NCBI GenBank assembly: GCA_017882945.1
Contig: JADGON010000227.1
Coordinates: 1 to 22,799 of the forward strand
Direction: 5' to 3'
From: Acidimicrobiia bacterium
GTDB taxonomy: Bacteria; Actinomycetota; Acidimicrobiia; IMCC26256; JAENVU01
DNA: 22,799 bases
Shown here one piece after another: positions 14,574 to 21,329 of this stretch (positions within the stretch are counted from its first letter, which is position 1; every line of letters starts with the position of its first letter). The notes under the pieces were generated by a model, which saw only the letters and a program-made list of their open reading frames with translations, was not told the DNA's origin and did not search any database. The translations under genes and the position numbers were made by a program.

Positions 14574-14603
14574 GATCGGCACCGATCGGCACCGACCGGC
14601 ACG
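14574..14603. repeat. three tandem 10-base repeats upstream of the STAS gene
   Basis: GATCGGCACC occurs twice in direct tandem (14574-14583, 14584-14593), followed by a third copy with two changes (14594-14603). A 10-base period matches about one helical turn, and the array ends 29 bases before the ATG at 14633. It could be an operator; this is inference. Confidence 0.55.
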
Positions 14604-14632
14604 CACCGCTCGAACCTGGGAGGCTCGTACCC

Positions 14633-15019
14633 ATGGAGACGCCTGAGATCCACGGACCGGGTGCGTCGGCGGGGGCCGAGCGCTCGGAGTCCGCGGGCTT
14701 CCGGTGCGACGCGCTGGTGGTCGACGATCACGCCGTCGTGACCGTGCGCGGCGAGCTGGACCTGGCGACCGCGCCCACGGTGCTCACCGAGGTGCTCGGC
14801 ACGCTGGCGCCGCCCGTCACAGACGTCGTCGTCGATCTGCGTGACGTCTCGTTCCTCGACAGCTCAGGGCTCGGGGCACTCATCGCCGCGTACCGCGGCT
14901 GCGTTGAATGCGGCACCACGCTCACGCTCGAGTCGGTTCCGAACCACGCCCGCCGCGTGATCGAGATCACCGGAGTTGCGGAGCTCTTCGGGCTCGCACC
15001 GAACCGCGAGGCTCGCTGA
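14633..15019 (+). CDS. STAS domain anti-sigma factor antagonist
   Basis: The 128-residue product is a single STAS domain: V-T-V-R-G-E-L-D-L-A-T-A-P (about 36-48), V-V-V-D-L-R-D-V-S-F-L-D-S-S-G-L-G (about 65-81) and a C-terminal R-V-I-E-I-T-G-V-A-E-L-F segment. Ser77 in D-S-S-G-L is the position phosphorylated in SpoIIAA-type antagonists, whose partner kinase is an anti-sigma factor. No anti-sigma kinase or sigma gene is in the window, so the partner is elsewhere. The frame is open from 13703, but the ATG at 14633 fits the family and follows TGGGAGG nine bases before it. This is one of the few genes here with a clear ribosome-binding site. It converges with the acyl-CoA dehydrogenase gene. Confidence 0.9.
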   Translation: METPEIHGPGASAGAERSESAGFRCDALVVDDHAVVTVRGELDLATAPTVLTEVLGTLAPPVTDVVVDLRDVSFLDSSGLGALIAAYRGCVECGTTLTLESVPNHARRVIEITGVAELFGLAPNREAR

Positions 15020-15052
15020 CCGACACCGCCGGACCGCGGTTTCGCCCGCCCG

Positions 15053-16276
15053 CTACTGCGTTGCGGGCTTCGGCTCCTTGGGCAGGCCGAGCACGCGCTC
15101 ACCGACGATGTTGCGCATGATCTCGTCCGTGCCGCCGGCCACCCGCATGCCGGGCGTGCCGAGCACGAACTCCCCCCAGGCGTAGGTGCCCCACTCACCC
15201 GAGTCGGCGACCAGGCGCGGGCCGAGCATGTCGGCGAGCACCGCTCCGAGGCGGGTCATGTTCTCGGTCAGCGCGAGCTTGCCGATCGACATCTCGGGGC
15301 CGGGGAGCTGACCGGCCCGGATCTTGGCCATGCCGCGCAGGTTCGTGTACTTCGCGACCGTGGTGCGGATGTACACGTCGGCGAGACCCTGGCGGATGAG
15401 CGGGTCCCGGTCGATCCCCAGGTGGTGCGCGAGCTCCACGAAGCGCGTGAAGTTCATCGTGCCCACTCCGGCTCCGCCGCCACCGATCGCGGCGCGCTCG
15501 TTCATGAGCGTCGTGAGCGCGACGGTCCAACCTTCGTCGACGTCGCCGAGCCGGTGCGAGTCGGGCACGCGCACTTCGTCGAAGAACACCTCGTTGAACG
15601 TCGCGCCGCCGGTCATCTGTCGCAGTGGTCGTACCTCGACCCCGGGCGCGTGCATGTCGACGACCAACATGGTGAGGCCCTTGTGCTTCGGCTTCTCGGT
15701 GTTCGTCCGGGTGATGATCTCGCCGATGTCGGAGTACTGCGCTCCGGACGTCCACACCTTCTGGCCGGTGACGATCCACTCGTCCCCGTCGCGGTCGGCC
15801 CGGGTCTGGATGCCGGCCAGGTCCGAGCCGGCAATCGGCTCGGAGAAGAGCTGGCAGCCGACGATGTCGCCGCGGTACATCGAGCGCAGGTAGCGCTCGC
15901 GCACCTCGGGGATGGCGTGGGCAAGGATCGTCGGCGCGACCATCCCGAGCCCGATGCCGAACGCGGAGCTGTTCGGCGTCCGGTACCGGCCGGAGATCTC
16001 CCGGTACCTGCGCTCGAAGTCGGTCGGCAGCGCCCGCCCGCCGTACTCCTCGGGACCGGTGATCCAGCCGAAGCCGGCGTCGAACTCCTTGGCCTTCCAT
16101 GCCTTCGCCTCGGCGAGCTCGGCCGCCTCCTCCTCGGGGGTCTTCTCGTCGAGCACGCCGACGGAGTCCGAGCCCTCACCCCAGACGAACTTCTCCTCGC
16201 CGCGGGTCTCGGCGTTGGCGTCGAGGAAGCTCTTCGCCTCGGCGCTGAAGCTCTCGAGTGTGGTGGCGTCCGTCAT
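15053..16276 (-). CDS. acyl-CoA dehydrogenase family protein (FadE-like)
   Basis: The 407-residue product has the acyl-CoA dehydrogenase core: C-Q-L-F-S-E-P-I-A-G-S-D-L-A-G (141-155), W-I-V-T-G-Q-K-V-W-T-S-G (167-178) and a C-terminal G-G-T-D-E-I-M-R-N-I-V-G-E-R-V-L-G-L-P (381-399). The enzyme should use FAD to make the alpha,beta double bond in an acyl-CoA. The Glu of the Y-E-G-T motif in short/medium-chain enzymes is replaced by Gly, which is common in FadE-type proteins of actinobacteria, some of which work as heteromers; I cannot place the catalytic base. The ATG follows AGGAG by seven bases, and a TACCAT box sits 30 bases upstream, so the mRNA has a short leader. Confidence 0.92.
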   Translation of the reverse strand: MTDATTLESFSAEAKSFLDANAETRGEEKFVWGEGSDSVGVLDEKTPEEEAAELAEAKAWKAKEFDAGFGWITGPEEYGGRALPTDFERRYREISGRYRTPNSSAFGIGLGMVAPTILAHAIPEVRERYLRSMYRGDIVGCQLFSEPIAGSDLAGIQTRADRDGDEWIVTGQKVWTSGAQYSDIGEIITRTNTEKPKHKGLTMLVVDMHAPGVEVRPLRQMTGGATFNEVFFDEVRVPDSHRLGDVDEGWTVALTTLMNERAAIGGGGAGVGTMNFTRFVELAHHLGIDRDPLIRQGLADVYIRTTVAKYTNLRGMAKIRAGQLPGPEMSIGKLALTENMTRLGAVLADMLGPRLVADSGEWGTYAWGEFVLGTPGMRVAGGTDEIMRNIVGERVLGLPKEPKPATQ

Positions 16277-16283
16277 GCGACTG

Positions 16284-16312
16284 CTCCTCGTCCCGAAGTC
16301 GGGCGCATGGTA
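16284..16312 (-). promoter_or_regulatory. promoter and ribosome-binding site of the acyl-CoA dehydrogenase gene
   Basis: On the minus strand a TACCAT box (16312-16307) is followed by an AGGAG ribosome-binding site (16288-16284), then seven bases and the ATG. This leadered arrangement contrasts with the leaderless-looking starts nearby. Confidence 0.5.
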
Positions 16313-16361
16313 GCGAGGATCGGGCCCGCGCCCTGATGTCCGAATCGATTCGGCCCGGACC

Positions 16362-16367
16362 TAGGGT
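16362..16367 (+). promoter_or_regulatory. -10-like box for the prenyl synthase gene, apparently leaderless
   Basis: TAGGGT ends seven bases before the ATG at 16375 and no Shine-Dalgarno sequence lies between. Confidence 0.45.
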
Positions 16368-16374
16368 GCCGACG

Positions 16375-17454
16375 ATGAGCCTTCCCGATCACGCCACGGG
16401 CAGAGCCGTTGCTCCCGCGAGCCTCGCCGTGGTCGGAGAACGCGCGGAGGCGCGGATTCGCGTCCTGCTCGATGCCGAACGGGAACGGTGGACCGAGGTC
16501 GACCCTGCCCTCCCCTCCGCGCTCGATGCGCTGCGCGACCTCGTCGTGGCCGGCGGCAAGCGGTTGCGCCCCGCGTTCTGCCACTGGGCGTTCGTCGGCG
16601 CCGGCGGGGAGCCCGACGACGAAGTGGCGGCAGACGCGGGGGCCGCGCTCGAGCTGCTGCACAGCTTCGCCCTCGTCCACGACGACATCATGGACGGCTC
16701 GGACCGCCGCCGTGGCGCCCCCGCGGTGCATCGCGCGTTCATCGATCGGCACGAGGCATCCGGATGGAGGGGCCAGGCGCGACGGTTCGGTGAAGGCGCG
16801 GCGATCCTCGTCGGGGACTTCGCGTTCGTCTACGCGGACGTGCTCATGGCGCGCGTCCCTGCCGACGCGCGAGCGGTCTTCGACGAGCTCCGGATCGAGC
16901 TCTGCGTCGGGCAGTACCTGGACCTGAGCGCGACCGCGACTGGGGGTCGCGAGGCCGCGCAGGCGCGCACGATCGAGTGGTACAAGTCAGGGAAGTACAC
17001 GGTGGAACGGCCGCTCCACCTCGGTGCCGCGCTCGCGGGTCGGCTCGCCGAGCTCCGCGAGCCGCTCAGCGCGTTCGGCCTCCCGCTCGGTGAAGCGTTC
17101 CAGATGCGTGACGACCTGCTCGGCGTGTTCGGGTCCGAGGCGGTCACCGGCAAGCCGGTCGGCGACGACCTGCGCGAAGGCAAGCTCACCCCCTTGCTCG
17201 CGGCAGCTTCGGCGCGTGTCCAGGGTGCGGACCTGCGCCTCCTCGAGCAGGTCGGCACCGGCGAGCTCACGGTCGACGAGATCGCCGCGATCTGTGATCT
17301 GCTCGCCGCGTCCGGGGCCGTCGAGGAGATCGAGAGCCGCATCGAAGCGCTCGTGGACGAGAGCCTGACCGCACTCAGCCAGGTCCCGATCTCGCAGCCC
17401 GCGAGATCGGCCCTGGCCGAGCTCGGACGCTTCGTCGCCTGGCGCGACCGCTAG
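16375..17454 (+). CDS. polyprenyl (geranylgeranyl-type) diphosphate synthase
   Basis: The 359-residue trans-prenyltransferase has G-G-K-R-L-R-P (60-66), the first Asp-rich motif D103-D-I-M-D107 in L-V-H-D-D-I-M-D-G-S-D-R-R-R-G, and a second motif D246-D-L-L-G250 where the third Asp is Gly, a common actinobacterial variant. It condenses isopentenyl diphosphate with an allylic diphosphate in the cytoplasm. The aromatic residue five positions before the first motif (Phe98), with no two-residue insertion inside it, resembles the type-I geranylgeranyl synthase pattern; this is only a rough guide to chain length. The frame is open upstream to 16258, but the ATG at 16375 has the -10 box and does not overlap the divergent dehydrogenase gene. 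The ABC exporter operon starts 134 bases downstream. Confidence 0.92.
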   Translation: MSLPDHATGRAVAPASLAVVGERAEARIRVLLDAERERWTEVDPALPSALDALRDLVVAGGKRLRPAFCHWAFVGAGGEPDDEVAADAGAALELLHSFALVHDDIMDGSDRRRGAPAVHRAFIDRHEASGWRGQARRFGEGAAILVGDFAFVYADVLMARVPADARAVFDELRIELCVGQYLDLSATATGGREAAQARTIEWYKSGKYTVERPLHLGAALAGRLAELREPLSAFGLPLGEAFQMRDDLLGVFGSEAVTGKPVGDDLREGKLTPLLAAASARVQGADLRLLEQVGTGELTVDEIAAICDLLAASGAVEEIESRIEALVDESLTALSQVPISQPARSALAELGRFVAWRDR

Positions 17455-17573
17455 CGCCACTCCTCCCGGGTACCCGACTCGCCGGAGCCGACCCGGCGCT
17501 GCGACCGGGCCGAGAACGGTCGGGCGGGGCGGTGGGGCGGAGCGCGAACCGGGGACCGCACGGCACGCGCCGA

Positions 17574-17579
17574 TAGGCT
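17574..17579 (+). promoter_or_regulatory. -10-like box for the ABC exporter operon
   Basis: TAGGCT ends nine bases before the ATG at 17589. The 134-base gap before it holds nothing else that I can recognise. Confidence 0.4.
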
Positions 17580-17588
17580 CACCGGACG

Positions 17589-18518
17589 ATGAATGGCGGA
17601 GCCCAGTGGGCGATCGAAGTCGCCGGGCTCGAGAAGCGGTACGGCGATCGCCGCGCCGTCGACGGCATCAGCCTGCGCATCGCGCGCGGCGAGGTGTTCG
17701 GCTTGCTCGGGCCCAACGGCGCCGGCAAGACGACGACCGTCGAGACCCTCGAGGGATACCGCACACCCGACGCCGGGACCGTGCGGGTCCTCGGGCTCGA
17801 CCCGGACGGCGACGGCCCGAGCCTGCGCCCGCGCATCGGCGTGATGCTCCAGGAAGGCGGGTTGTATCCGGGGGTGAAGCCACTCGAGGCGCTCCGTCTG
17901 TTCGCGGCCTTCTACCCGGACCCGGACGACCCGGAGCGGCTCCTCGACCTCGTGGGCCTGCGCGATGTCGCAGGCACCTACGTGCGCCGGCTCTCGGGTG
18001 GTGAGTGCCAGCGCCTGTCGCTCGCCCTGGCACTCGTCGGGCGCCCCGAGGTCGTCTTCCTCGACGAGCCGACTGCCGGCATGGACCCCCGCGCCCGCGC
18101 CACCACATGGCAGCTGGTGCGCGACCTGCGAGACGCGGGGACCACCGTCGTGCTGACGACCCACCACATGGACGAGGCCGAGCATCTCTGTGACCGGCTC
18201 GCGATCATCGACCGGGGCCGGATCGTGCTGGAAGGCAGCCCGGCGGACATCACCAACGTCGGTACCCACGATGTGCGGTTCTCGACGGCAGCCGGGCTGG
18301 ACCTCCCCGCGCTGGCGGCCGCCTTGAGCCTCAGCGCCGACACCGTCTCCGAGGCGCTCCCGGGGGAGTACCGCGTCCGGGCCGAGATGACTCCCGAGCT
18401 GGTCGCGGACCTCGCGGTCTGGCTCCGGGACAAGGGCTTCGGGCTCATCGAGCTGCGCACGGAGCGCGCGACCCTCGAGGAAGTCTTCCTGCAGCTCACC
18501 CGAGAGGGCGACGCGTGA
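17589..18518 (+). CDS. ABC transporter ATP-binding protein (ABC-2/DrrA-type)
   Basis: All ATPase motifs are present: Walker A G-P-N-G-A-G-K-T (41-48), Q-loop Gln88, signature L-S-G-G-E (135-139), Walker B V-V-F-L-D-E-P (155-161), and the switch His192 in T-T-H-H-M-D-E-A-E. The 309 residues and the C-terminal extension after about 220 are typical of DrrA-type exporters. Its partner permease starts inside the stop codon (GTGA overlap), so the two form one transporter in the cytoplasmic membrane. The closest well-known context I recall is the two-gene ABC system next to the ctaA-like gene of mycobacteria (Rv1458c-Rv1457c), which would fit the nearby ctaB. The cargo is unknown. Confidence 0.92.
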   Translation: MNGGAQWAIEVAGLEKRYGDRRAVDGISLRIARGEVFGLLGPNGAGKTTTVETLEGYRTPDAGTVRVLGLDPDGDGPSLRPRIGVMLQEGGLYPGVKPLEALRLFAAFYPDPDDPERLLDLVGLRDVAGTYVRRLSGGECQRLSLALALVGRPEVVFLDEPTAGMDPRARATTWQLVRDLRDAGTTVVLTTHHMDEAEHLCDRLAIIDRGRIVLEGSPADITNVGTHDVRFSTAAGLDLPALAAALSLSADTVSEALPGEYRVRAEMTPELVADLAVWLRDKGFGLIELRTERATLEEVFLQLTREGDA

Positions 18519-19246
18519 ACCGCTCGGGGGTCGTCGCGCAGACCCGCATCGAGCTGATGATGACGCTACGCCGGGGCGAGAGCCTGCTCGTGACGCTCGT
18601 CATCCCGCTGGGCATCCTCGTGTTCTTCTCGAAGGTCGACGCGGTCAAGGTGGACAGCAGCACGAGCATCGACTTCCTGGTTCCCGGCGTGCTCGCGCTC
18701 GCGGTCATGTCGACCGCGATGGTGAGCCTCGGCATCGCGACCGGGTTCGAACGGCGCTACGGCGTGCTGAAGCGGCTCGGCGTCACGCCGCTCTCGCGCA
18801 CCGGCCTGCTCGCGGCCAAGACCGCGAACGTGCTCGCGGTCGAGGTGCTCCAGGCGGTGTTGATCATCGCCACCGGCGTCGCGCTGGGCTGGGACCCCAC
18901 CGCCGGGATCCTCCCGGCGCTCGGTTTGTTGCTCATCGGGACCGTGGCGTTCGCCGGCATCGGCATGCTGATGGCCGGGACGCTGCGGGCCGAGGCAAAC
19001 CTCGCGGCGGCGAACGGCCTGTTCCTGGTGCTCTTGTTCCTGGGGGGCATGGCCTACCCGCTGGCGAAGCTGCCGGACGCGGTCGAGATCTTCGCCAAGG
19101 CGCTCCCCGCGGCTGCGCTCTCGGAATGTGTGCGCGGCGCGCTGCAGAGCCCGGCACACATCCCGGTCGGCGAGCTCCTCGTGCTGCTGGTGTGGGCGAT
19201 CGGCGCACCCCTCGCCGCGATCCGCTTCTTCCGCTGGGAGGAGTAG
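18515..19246 (+). CDS. ABC-2 type transporter permease
   Basis: The 243-residue membrane protein has six hydrophobic segments (about 23-38, 48-72, 105-127, 130-152, 163-186, 215-236) and the ABC-2 family pattern, with a F-E-R-R-Y-G-V-L-K-R-L-G-V-T-P-L coupling element (about 78-93). It pairs with the ATPase encoded just upstream; the GTG start overlaps that gene's stop by four bases, so translation is coupled. The product ends near the cytoplasmic R-F-F-R-W-E-E. The gene converges with the TlpA-like gene, leaving 78 bases between the stops without a strong terminator. Confidence 0.88.
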   Translation: MNRSGVVAQTRIELMMTLRRGESLLVTLVIPLGILVFFSKVDAVKVDSSTSIDFLVPGVLALAVMSTAMVSLGIATGFERRYGVLKRLGVTPLSRTGLLAAKTANVLAVEVLQAVLIIATGVALGWDPTAGILPALGLLLIGTVAFAGIGMLMAGTLRAEANLAAANGLFLVLLFLGGMAYPLAKLPDAVEIFAKALPAAALSECVRGALQSPAHIPVGELLVLLVWAIGAPLAAIRFFRWEE

Positions 19247-19324
19247 CCACCGATCCCTCCCTCCGGTTGTTGCAGACCCGGCGACGATCGCCTGGAACGC
19301 AGCCGACTGCGAAAGGCGCGTGGG

Positions 19325-19942
19325 TCAGGACTCGAGGATCTTGCGGACCTCGGCGTCGAAGCGGTCCCCGCTGGGGGCGCCGAAGAACCGCGACACGATC
19401 TTCCCGGAGCGGTCGATGAAGAAGGTCTGCGGAAGCGCCCGCACGCCGTAGGCCCGGCCCACCGGGTCGCCGTCACCGCCCTGGGCGAGGGTCCAGTTCG
19501 CTCGCTGCTCCTTCGCGAACGCGCGAGCGTCACCGATCAGGTCCTTGAACGTGATCCCCACGATCGCAAGGCCGTCCTTGGCGTACTTCGTCTGCGCGGC
19601 GCGAAACGTCGGGAACTCCTTGCGACACGGGATGCAGTACGACGCCCAGAAGTTCACGATGACGGGCTTGCCGCGGAGATCCGCGAGTCGGACCTGGCCC
19701 GGACCTCGGAGCGCCGGAAGGTCGAAGTCGGGTGCGCGGTCGCCGGGGACTGCGACTCCCGCGCTCGACGCGTCGGACGGCTTCAGGCCGGTGCCTTGTG
19801 ACCCGTTGCCGTTGTCGGCGCGCACCGTCGCGAACACTGCGATCGCGGCGAGCACGACCACCCCGATGAGGACGAGGGTGCCGATCCCGACGCGCCGCCG
19901 GCGCCGCTGATCAGGCGAAGTGGACGAGGGTGTCGACGGCAA
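19325..19942 (-). CDS. TlpA/ResA-like membrane-anchored thioredoxin
   Basis: The 205-residue protein has a basic stretch (R-R-R-R-R near 13-17), one membrane helix (about 18-40), a linker, and a thioredoxin domain facing outside. The redox motif is Cys103-I-P-Cys106 in W-A-S-Y-C-I-P-C, and the cis-Pro is Pro171 in A-L-P-Q-T-F-F. Such proteins reduce disulfides in cytochrome c or oxidase assembly factors. The frame's start is a TTG at 19942, 32 bases inside ctaB; the next in-frame GTG, at 19861, would cut into the membrane helix, so TTG is the more plausible. This overlap supports coupling to ctaB and a role in respiratory-complex assembly. The gene could also be a general antioxidant thiol reductase. 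Confidence 0.85.
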   Translation of the reverse strand: MPSTPSSTSPDQRRRRRVGIGTLVLIGVVVLAAIAVFATVRADNGNGSQGTGLKPSDASSAGVAVPGDRAPDFDLPALRGPGQVRLADLRGKPVIVNFWASYCIPCRKEFPTFRAAQTKYAKDGLAIVGITFKDLIGDARAFAKEQRANWTLAQGGDGDPVGRAYGVRALPQTFFIDRSGKIVSRFFGAPSGDRFDAEVRKILES

Positions 19943-20873
19943 TGGCCGCGAACAGCAGTGCGAGGTAGAGGTTCGAGAACGTGAACAGCTTGATCGCCCG
20001 CTCCGGGGTCGGGTCGCCGTGCAACCGGATCGCCTGGACGATGAACATCAGCCCGAGCACCGTGGCGGCAACCAGGTAACCCCACGTGAGCGAGGACACG
20101 GGCACCAGGAGCAGTGAGACCCCGGTGACGATGAACGAGTACGCGACGATCTGGCGCGCGGCGGCCGGGATGCCCCGGACGACCGGAAGCATCGGGATCC
20201 CCGCGGCGCTGTAGTCGTCGCGGTAGCGAATCGACAGCGCCCAGAAGTGCGGCGGCGTCCAGAAGAAGATGATCGCGAACATGAGCCACGCCGGTGCGGC
20301 GAGTGAACCGGTCACCGCGGCCCACCCCACGAGCACCGGAACCGCGCCGGCGGCACCGCCGATCACGATGTTCTGCGTGCTGCGCGGCTTCAACCACAGC
20401 GTGTAGACGAAGACGTAGAACAGCGTCGCGCTGACGGCGAGCGATGCTGCGAGGAGGTTCGACGTCGCCCAGAGCAGCGCGAATGCGGCCACCTCGAGGA
20501 CGAGACCGAAGACCAACGCACCCGTGGGGTTGATGTCGCCGGCGGGCAGCGGGCGGCCGTGGGTCCGGCGCATCAAGCTGTCCCGGTCGCGCTCGATCCA
20601 GCAGTTGATCGTGTTCGCGCCGCCGGCGGCCATCGAGCCGCCGACCAGCACCGCGGCGATCAGCCACAGCGGCGGGAGGCCCTCTTCGGCCAGCACCATC
20701 GCCGGGACCGTGGTGACGAGGAGGAGCTCGATGACCCGCGGCTTCGTCAGCAGGAAATAGGCCCGCAACGTCGAACGAGTGCGAGGGGCGGAAGTGCTCC
20801 GAGCCACCACCGATTCGGCGGGACTCGTCGCTGACTTCGCCGTCGACGCCAGATCGTCGGGGAGTGCCGCCAC
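19911..20873 (-). CDS. ctaB: protoheme IX farnesyltransferase (heme O synthase)
   Basis: This UbiA-family enzyme transfers a farnesyl group to heme B to make heme O, the substrate of CtaA. The 320-residue protein has about eight or nine hydrophobic helices and both Asp-rich loops: N-T-I-N-C-W-I-E-R-D-R-D-S-L-M-R-R-T with the following H-G-R-P-L-P, and Y-R-D-D-Y-S-A-A-G-I-P-M-L-P. The start T-K-P-R-V-I-E-L-L-L of the first helix region is also typical. The frame stays open to 21167, but that would overlap the divergent GroES-like gene. I chose the GTG at 20873 because TACCGT lies six bases before it and it leaves a normal short N-terminus. The TlpA-like gene overlaps its 3' end. Confidence 0.93.
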   Translation of the reverse strand: MAALPDDLASTAKSATSPAESVVARSTSAPRTRSTLRAYFLLTKPRVIELLLVTTVPAMVLAEEGLPPLWLIAAVLVGGSMAAGGANTINCWIERDRDSLMRRTHGRPLPAGDINPTGALVFGLVLEVAAFALLWATSNLLAASLAVSATLFYVFVYTLWLKPRSTQNIVIGGAAGAVPVLVGWAAVTGSLAAPAWLMFAIIFFWTPPHFWALSIRYRDDYSAAGIPMLPVVRGIPAAARQIVAYSFIVTGVSLLLVPVSSLTWGYLVAATVLGLMFIVQAIRLHGDPTPERAIKLFTFSNLYLALLFAAIAVDTLVHFA

Positions 20874-20879
20874 GGGGCG

Positions 20880-20885
20880 ACGGTA
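20880..20885 (-). promoter_or_regulatory. -10-like box for ctaB, apparently leaderless
   Basis: On the minus strand TACCGT ends six bases before the GTG at 20873, which would put the transcription start on the start codon. Confidence 0.5.
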
Positions 20886-20934
20886 GCAGGGAGGTCCCGG
20901 CATCATCGAAGCATCCGGCTGCTCAGGCGGGCGG

Positions 20935-20940
20935 TAACCT
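20935..20940 (+). promoter_or_regulatory. -10-like box for the GroES-like gene, apparently leaderless
   Basis: TAACCT ends six bases before the ATG at 20947. It is divergent from, but does not overlap, the ctaB box. Confidence 0.5.
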
Positions 20941-20946
20941 GCCGAG

Positions 20947-21315
20947 ATGGCCGACCCCGCACCCATCCGTGCGGCCGCCCGCGGCACCGTGCACGACGAC
21001 GAGAGCAAGCAATCGATCCGCATGGCTGCCGATCGGTTGCTCGTGCAGCCGTCGGTCGAGCTCGGGGAGCGCAAGTCACGAGCCGGGATCCTCATCCCGG
21101 CCACTGCAGACGTGCACCGCCGCCTGGTGTGGGCCGAGGTCATCCAGGTCGGACCGACCGTCCGCAACGTCGAGGCCGGCGACCACGTCCTGTTCGCGCC
21201 CGATGCGGGCTTCGAGGTCGAGATCCGAGCTGAGGAGTACCTGATACTTCGCGAGCGTGACGTCCACGCGATGGCGTCCGAGCGCGCGACCGGCCAGACC
21301 GGCCTGTACCTCTAA
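20947..21315 (+). CDS. GroES (Cpn10)-like protein, divergent paralogue
   Basis: The 122-residue protein contains the Cpn10 pattern: A-D-R-L-L-V-Q (28-34), a mobile-loop region S-R-A-G-I-L-I-P-A-T-A, E-V-I-Q-V-G-P, A-G-D-H-V-L-F and E-E-Y-L-I-L-R-E-R-D-V-H-A-M. It differs from GroES in four ways: a 26-residue N-terminal extension, Ala for the conserved Gly before E-V in the G-E-V strand, about nine fewer residues between V-G and G-D where the roof hairpin lies, and a C-terminal tail of 14 or so residues. The I-L-I triplet that would contact GroEL is kept. No groEL is nearby. It could cap a chaperonin encoded elsewhere or have left that role. The SDR gene starts 14 bases downstream. Confidence 0.8.
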   Translation: MADPAPIRAAARGTVHDDESKQSIRMAADRLLVQPSVELGERKSRAGILIPATADVHRRLVWAEVIQVGPTVRNVEAGDHVLFAPDAGFEVEIRAEEYLILRERDVHAMASERATGQTGLYL

Positions 21316-21329
21316 GACGCGACTGAGCG

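Noticed and set aside
19280..19292. A small hairpin (GGCGA/TCGCC) between the ABC permease and TlpA-like gene ends as a terminator.
   Set aside because: A five-base stem with a three-base loop and no T-run is expected by chance in DNA of this composition.
20874..21167. A longer ctaB start, up to 21167.
   Set aside because: It would overlap the divergent GroES-like gene, and the added residues have no family likeness; the GTG at 20873 has a -10 box in place.
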